57,534 nt of DNA from Clostridia bacterium (lineage in GTDB: Bacteria > Bacillota > Clostridia > Oscillospirales > Acutalibacteraceae), in contig JAFVVQ010000034.1 in NCBI GenBank assembly GCA_017502085.1, positions 1 through 57,534 of the forward strand, written 5' to 3'. Position 1 is the first letter of the stretch, and each line of letters opens with the position of its first letter. Shown here piece after piece: positions 56,450-57,534 of this stretch. Under the pieces are notes generated by a model. That model worked only from the letters and a program-made list of their open reading frames with translations. It did no database searches and was not told the DNA's origin. The position numbers and the translations under genes were made by a program.

Positions 56450-57268
56450 TCAGATTTCGTTCTGATTTTTGCCGAGCTGATAGAACGCAACTGCGGATGC
56501 GGCGGCAACGTTCAGCGAATCGACACCGTGATGCATCGGTATTTTAACCGTATAATCGCAGTCGGAAATCGTCTGATCGGAAAGCCCGTTGCCCTCTGTT
56601 CCCATAATGACCGCAAGTTTCTTTTCGTTTGTCAGCAAAGGATCGCTGACTGAAATCGAATCATCCTTAAGTGCCATGGCAACTGTTCTGAATCCGAGAG
56701 CCTTTATTTCATCGAGACTGTCGTCGCTTGAAAAAGTCCATTCAATCTGAAATACGGTGCCCATACTGACACGTGCGGCACGTCTGTAAAGCGGATCCGA
56801 GCACCCGGGGGTGAGAATTACCGCATCCATTCCGAGTGCGGCGGCGGATCGGATTATTGCGCCGACGTTGGTCGGGTTCATAACTTTGTCAAGTATAACG
56901 ATTCTGCTTTTGTTTTCGCAGATTTCCCTGACGGAGGGGAGAGGTTTTCTTTTCATCGCACACAGCATACCTCTCGTGAGCTTGAAGCCCGTAAGCTGCG
57001 TCAGGATATCGAATTCGGCGCAAAAAACAGGAACGTCTTTTATTCGTTCAAGAATCGCTTTCCCTTCACCGTTGATATGTCTTTTTTCCATAAGGCACGA
57101 AACCGCTTCGTATCCCGCATCAAGAGCCCGTTCGATAACTTTCGGACTCTCGGCAATGAACAAGCCTTTTTCGGGGAACTCTTTGTTCAGCAGCTGAACC
57201 TCGCTCAAACGGGCATAAATATCGAGTTCGGGGGCAAAGAAATCTGTTATTTCTATAATCTTATTCAT
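56450..57268 (-). CDS. TrmH/SpoU-family RNA 2'-O-methyltransferase
   Basis: 272 residues; SD GGAG precedes ATG 57268. N-terminal SpoU substrate-binding domain (LNKEFPEKGLFIAESPKVIERAL), linker, then the knotted SPOUT catalytic fold with the three motifs: LDKVMNPTNVGAIIRSAAALG, VIMGTEGNGLSD and IPMHHGVDSLNVAAASAVAFY. Such enzymes methylate ribose 2'-O in 23S rRNA or tRNA. Own promoter; leads the unit into GH127, which seems a chance operon partner. Confidence 0.93.
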   Translation of the reverse strand: MNKIIEITDFFAPELDIYARLSEVQLLNKEFPEKGLFIAESPKVIERALDAGYEAVSCLMEKRHINGEGKAILERIKDVPVFCAEFDILTQLTGFKLTRGMLCAMKRKPLPSVREICENKSRIVILDKVMNPTNVGAIIRSAAALGMDAVILTPGCSDPLYRRAARVSMGTVFQIEWTFSSDDSLDEIKALGFRTVAMALKDDSISVSDPLLTNEKKLAVIMGTEGNGLSDQTISDCDYTVKIPMHHGVDSLNVAAASAVAFYQLGKNQNEI

Positions 57269-57314
57269 ACGTTTCTCCGAGTCGTGATGTGAAAATCAAT
57301 CATTAGATAAGAGA

Positions 57315-57343
57315 ATGATAACACAATATTAAATAATATTCAA
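57315..57343 (-). promoter_or_regulatory. Promoter of the TrmH-like gene
   Basis: Minus strand TTGAAT (57338-57343), 17-base spacer, TATCAT (57315-57320). Nearly the same sequence as the GH36 promoter. The rest of 57344-57444 shows no gene. Confidence 0.75.
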
Positions 57344-57444
57344 CCGTAAACAGGCAAAGCGGCTTGTCGGTTGGATTTCGGATAAAGAATAAAGTGATAC
57401 AAGCCGACGAAAGCGGGCGAATAAAAAATTTTGACAAAAAAGAC

Positions 57445-57473
57445 TTGATTTTTATATGCACTTGTAATATAAT
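57445..57473 (+). promoter_or_regulatory. Promoter of tRNA-Pro
   Basis: TTGATT (57445-57450), 17-base spacer, TATAAT (57468-57473). Transcription should start within ten bases of the tRNA. Confidence 0.8.
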
Positions 57474-57489
57474 TTTATGGCATCAGCAT

Positions 57490-57534
57490 CCGGGTGTGGC
57501 GAAGTTTGGTATCGCGCTTGGTTCGGGACCAAGA
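57490..57534 (+). tRNA. tRNA-Pro(CGG), 5' part; truncated by the window edge
   Basis: From C 57490: acceptor 5' strand CCGGGTG, D-stem GCGA/TCGC (57499-57502 and 57512-57515) with the AGTTTGGTA loop, anticodon stem CTTGG (57517-57521) and CCAAG (57529-57533), anticodon loop TTCGGGA with CGG at 57524-57526. The variable, T and 3' acceptor parts lie beyond the window. Confidence 0.93.

Noticed and set aside
55901-56653. 250-codon plus-strand frame
   Set aside because: Antisense to GH127 and the TrmH gene, both of which have full family motifs; no SD.
1-57534. CRISPR array, prophage, insertion sequence or integrated element
   Set aside because: No regularly spaced repeats, transposase, integrase, phage structural genes or flanking direct repeats were seen on either strand. 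The tRNA at the right edge shows no attachment-site duplication within the window.

Overview
The window reads as chromosomal DNA of an anaerobic, saccharolytic Gram-positive bacterium of the class Clostridia, most like an uncultured gut or rumen member of the Oscillospiraceae/Acutalibacteraceae. The basis is strong purine-rich Shine-Dalgarno sites, TTGACA/TATAAT-type promoters with 16-18 bp spacers, Gram-positive signal peptides and lipoboxes, a type I glutamine synthetase, a GPH sugar symporter, an ECF transporter S-component and many glycoside hydrolases. No phage, insertion sequence, CRISPR array or integrase is visible. The species assignment is inference.

Region 1 (1-12.0 kb, all + strand) is an envelope/secretome island. 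It opens with genes resembling the Bacillus YdjG/YdjH/YdjI membrane-stress group: the tail of a membrane protein, a TPM-domain protein, a DUF6935-like protein and an SPFH/zinc-ribbon protein. It continues with secreted proteins and two lipoproteins. Three of the secreted proteins end in an almost identical 37-38 residue module, a CxCxCH knuckle, then a Phe-rich amphipathic helix, then a CxCG..H knuckle. A CAP-domain protein ends in a cysteine-free version of the same helix. Three transcription units in this island share one promoter-proximal element (TTTGCACTAAAGTAC followed by an inverted arm) at a fixed distance from the -10 box, and three units share near-identical terminators. This is the best candidate for an undescribed system here: a co-regulated family of surface proteins with a common C-terminal anchoring or sorting module.

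Region 2 (12.0-28.8 kb) is mixed. It holds an SF2 helicase with two membrane segments, a free-standing NRPS-type condensation-domain protein, a Gfo/Idh/MocA oxidoreductase, glnA, two candidate non-coding RNAs beside glnA, an inositol-monophosphatase-family protein, a 2-hydroxyacid dehydrogenase, a nitroreductase coupled to a B12/radical-SAM protein, a TipAS-domain protein, and a GPH transporter convergent with a GH31 glycosidase.

Region 3 (28.9-34.1 kb, + strand) is a tight operon: a CooC/MinD-type ATPase, two subunits of the 2-hydroxyacyl-CoA dehydratase/benzoyl-CoA reductase family, their ATP-dependent activase, a 51-residue membrane protein and a 227-residue Cys-containing protein. It looks like a complete low-potential electron-transfer enzyme with its own maturation factor; the substrate is unknown.

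Region 4 (34.2-57.3 kb) is largely carbohydrate metabolism. The minus strand has a methyltransferase, an ECF S-component behind a leader attenuator, a DUF3842 protein, a large GH106-like hydrolase and an MFS transporter. The plus strand has an old-yellow-enzyme-type reductase, a domain-swapped GH3 and a lipase. A second minus-strand run holds GH36, GH5, an isoprenylcysteine-methyltransferase-like protein, GH78-like and a GH71/GH99-like secreted protein, then GH127 and a TrmH/SpoU-family methyltransferase. The enzymes fit trimming of rhamnose-, arabinose-, galactose- and xylose-decorated plant polysaccharides. The window ends inside a tRNA-Pro(CGG) gene.
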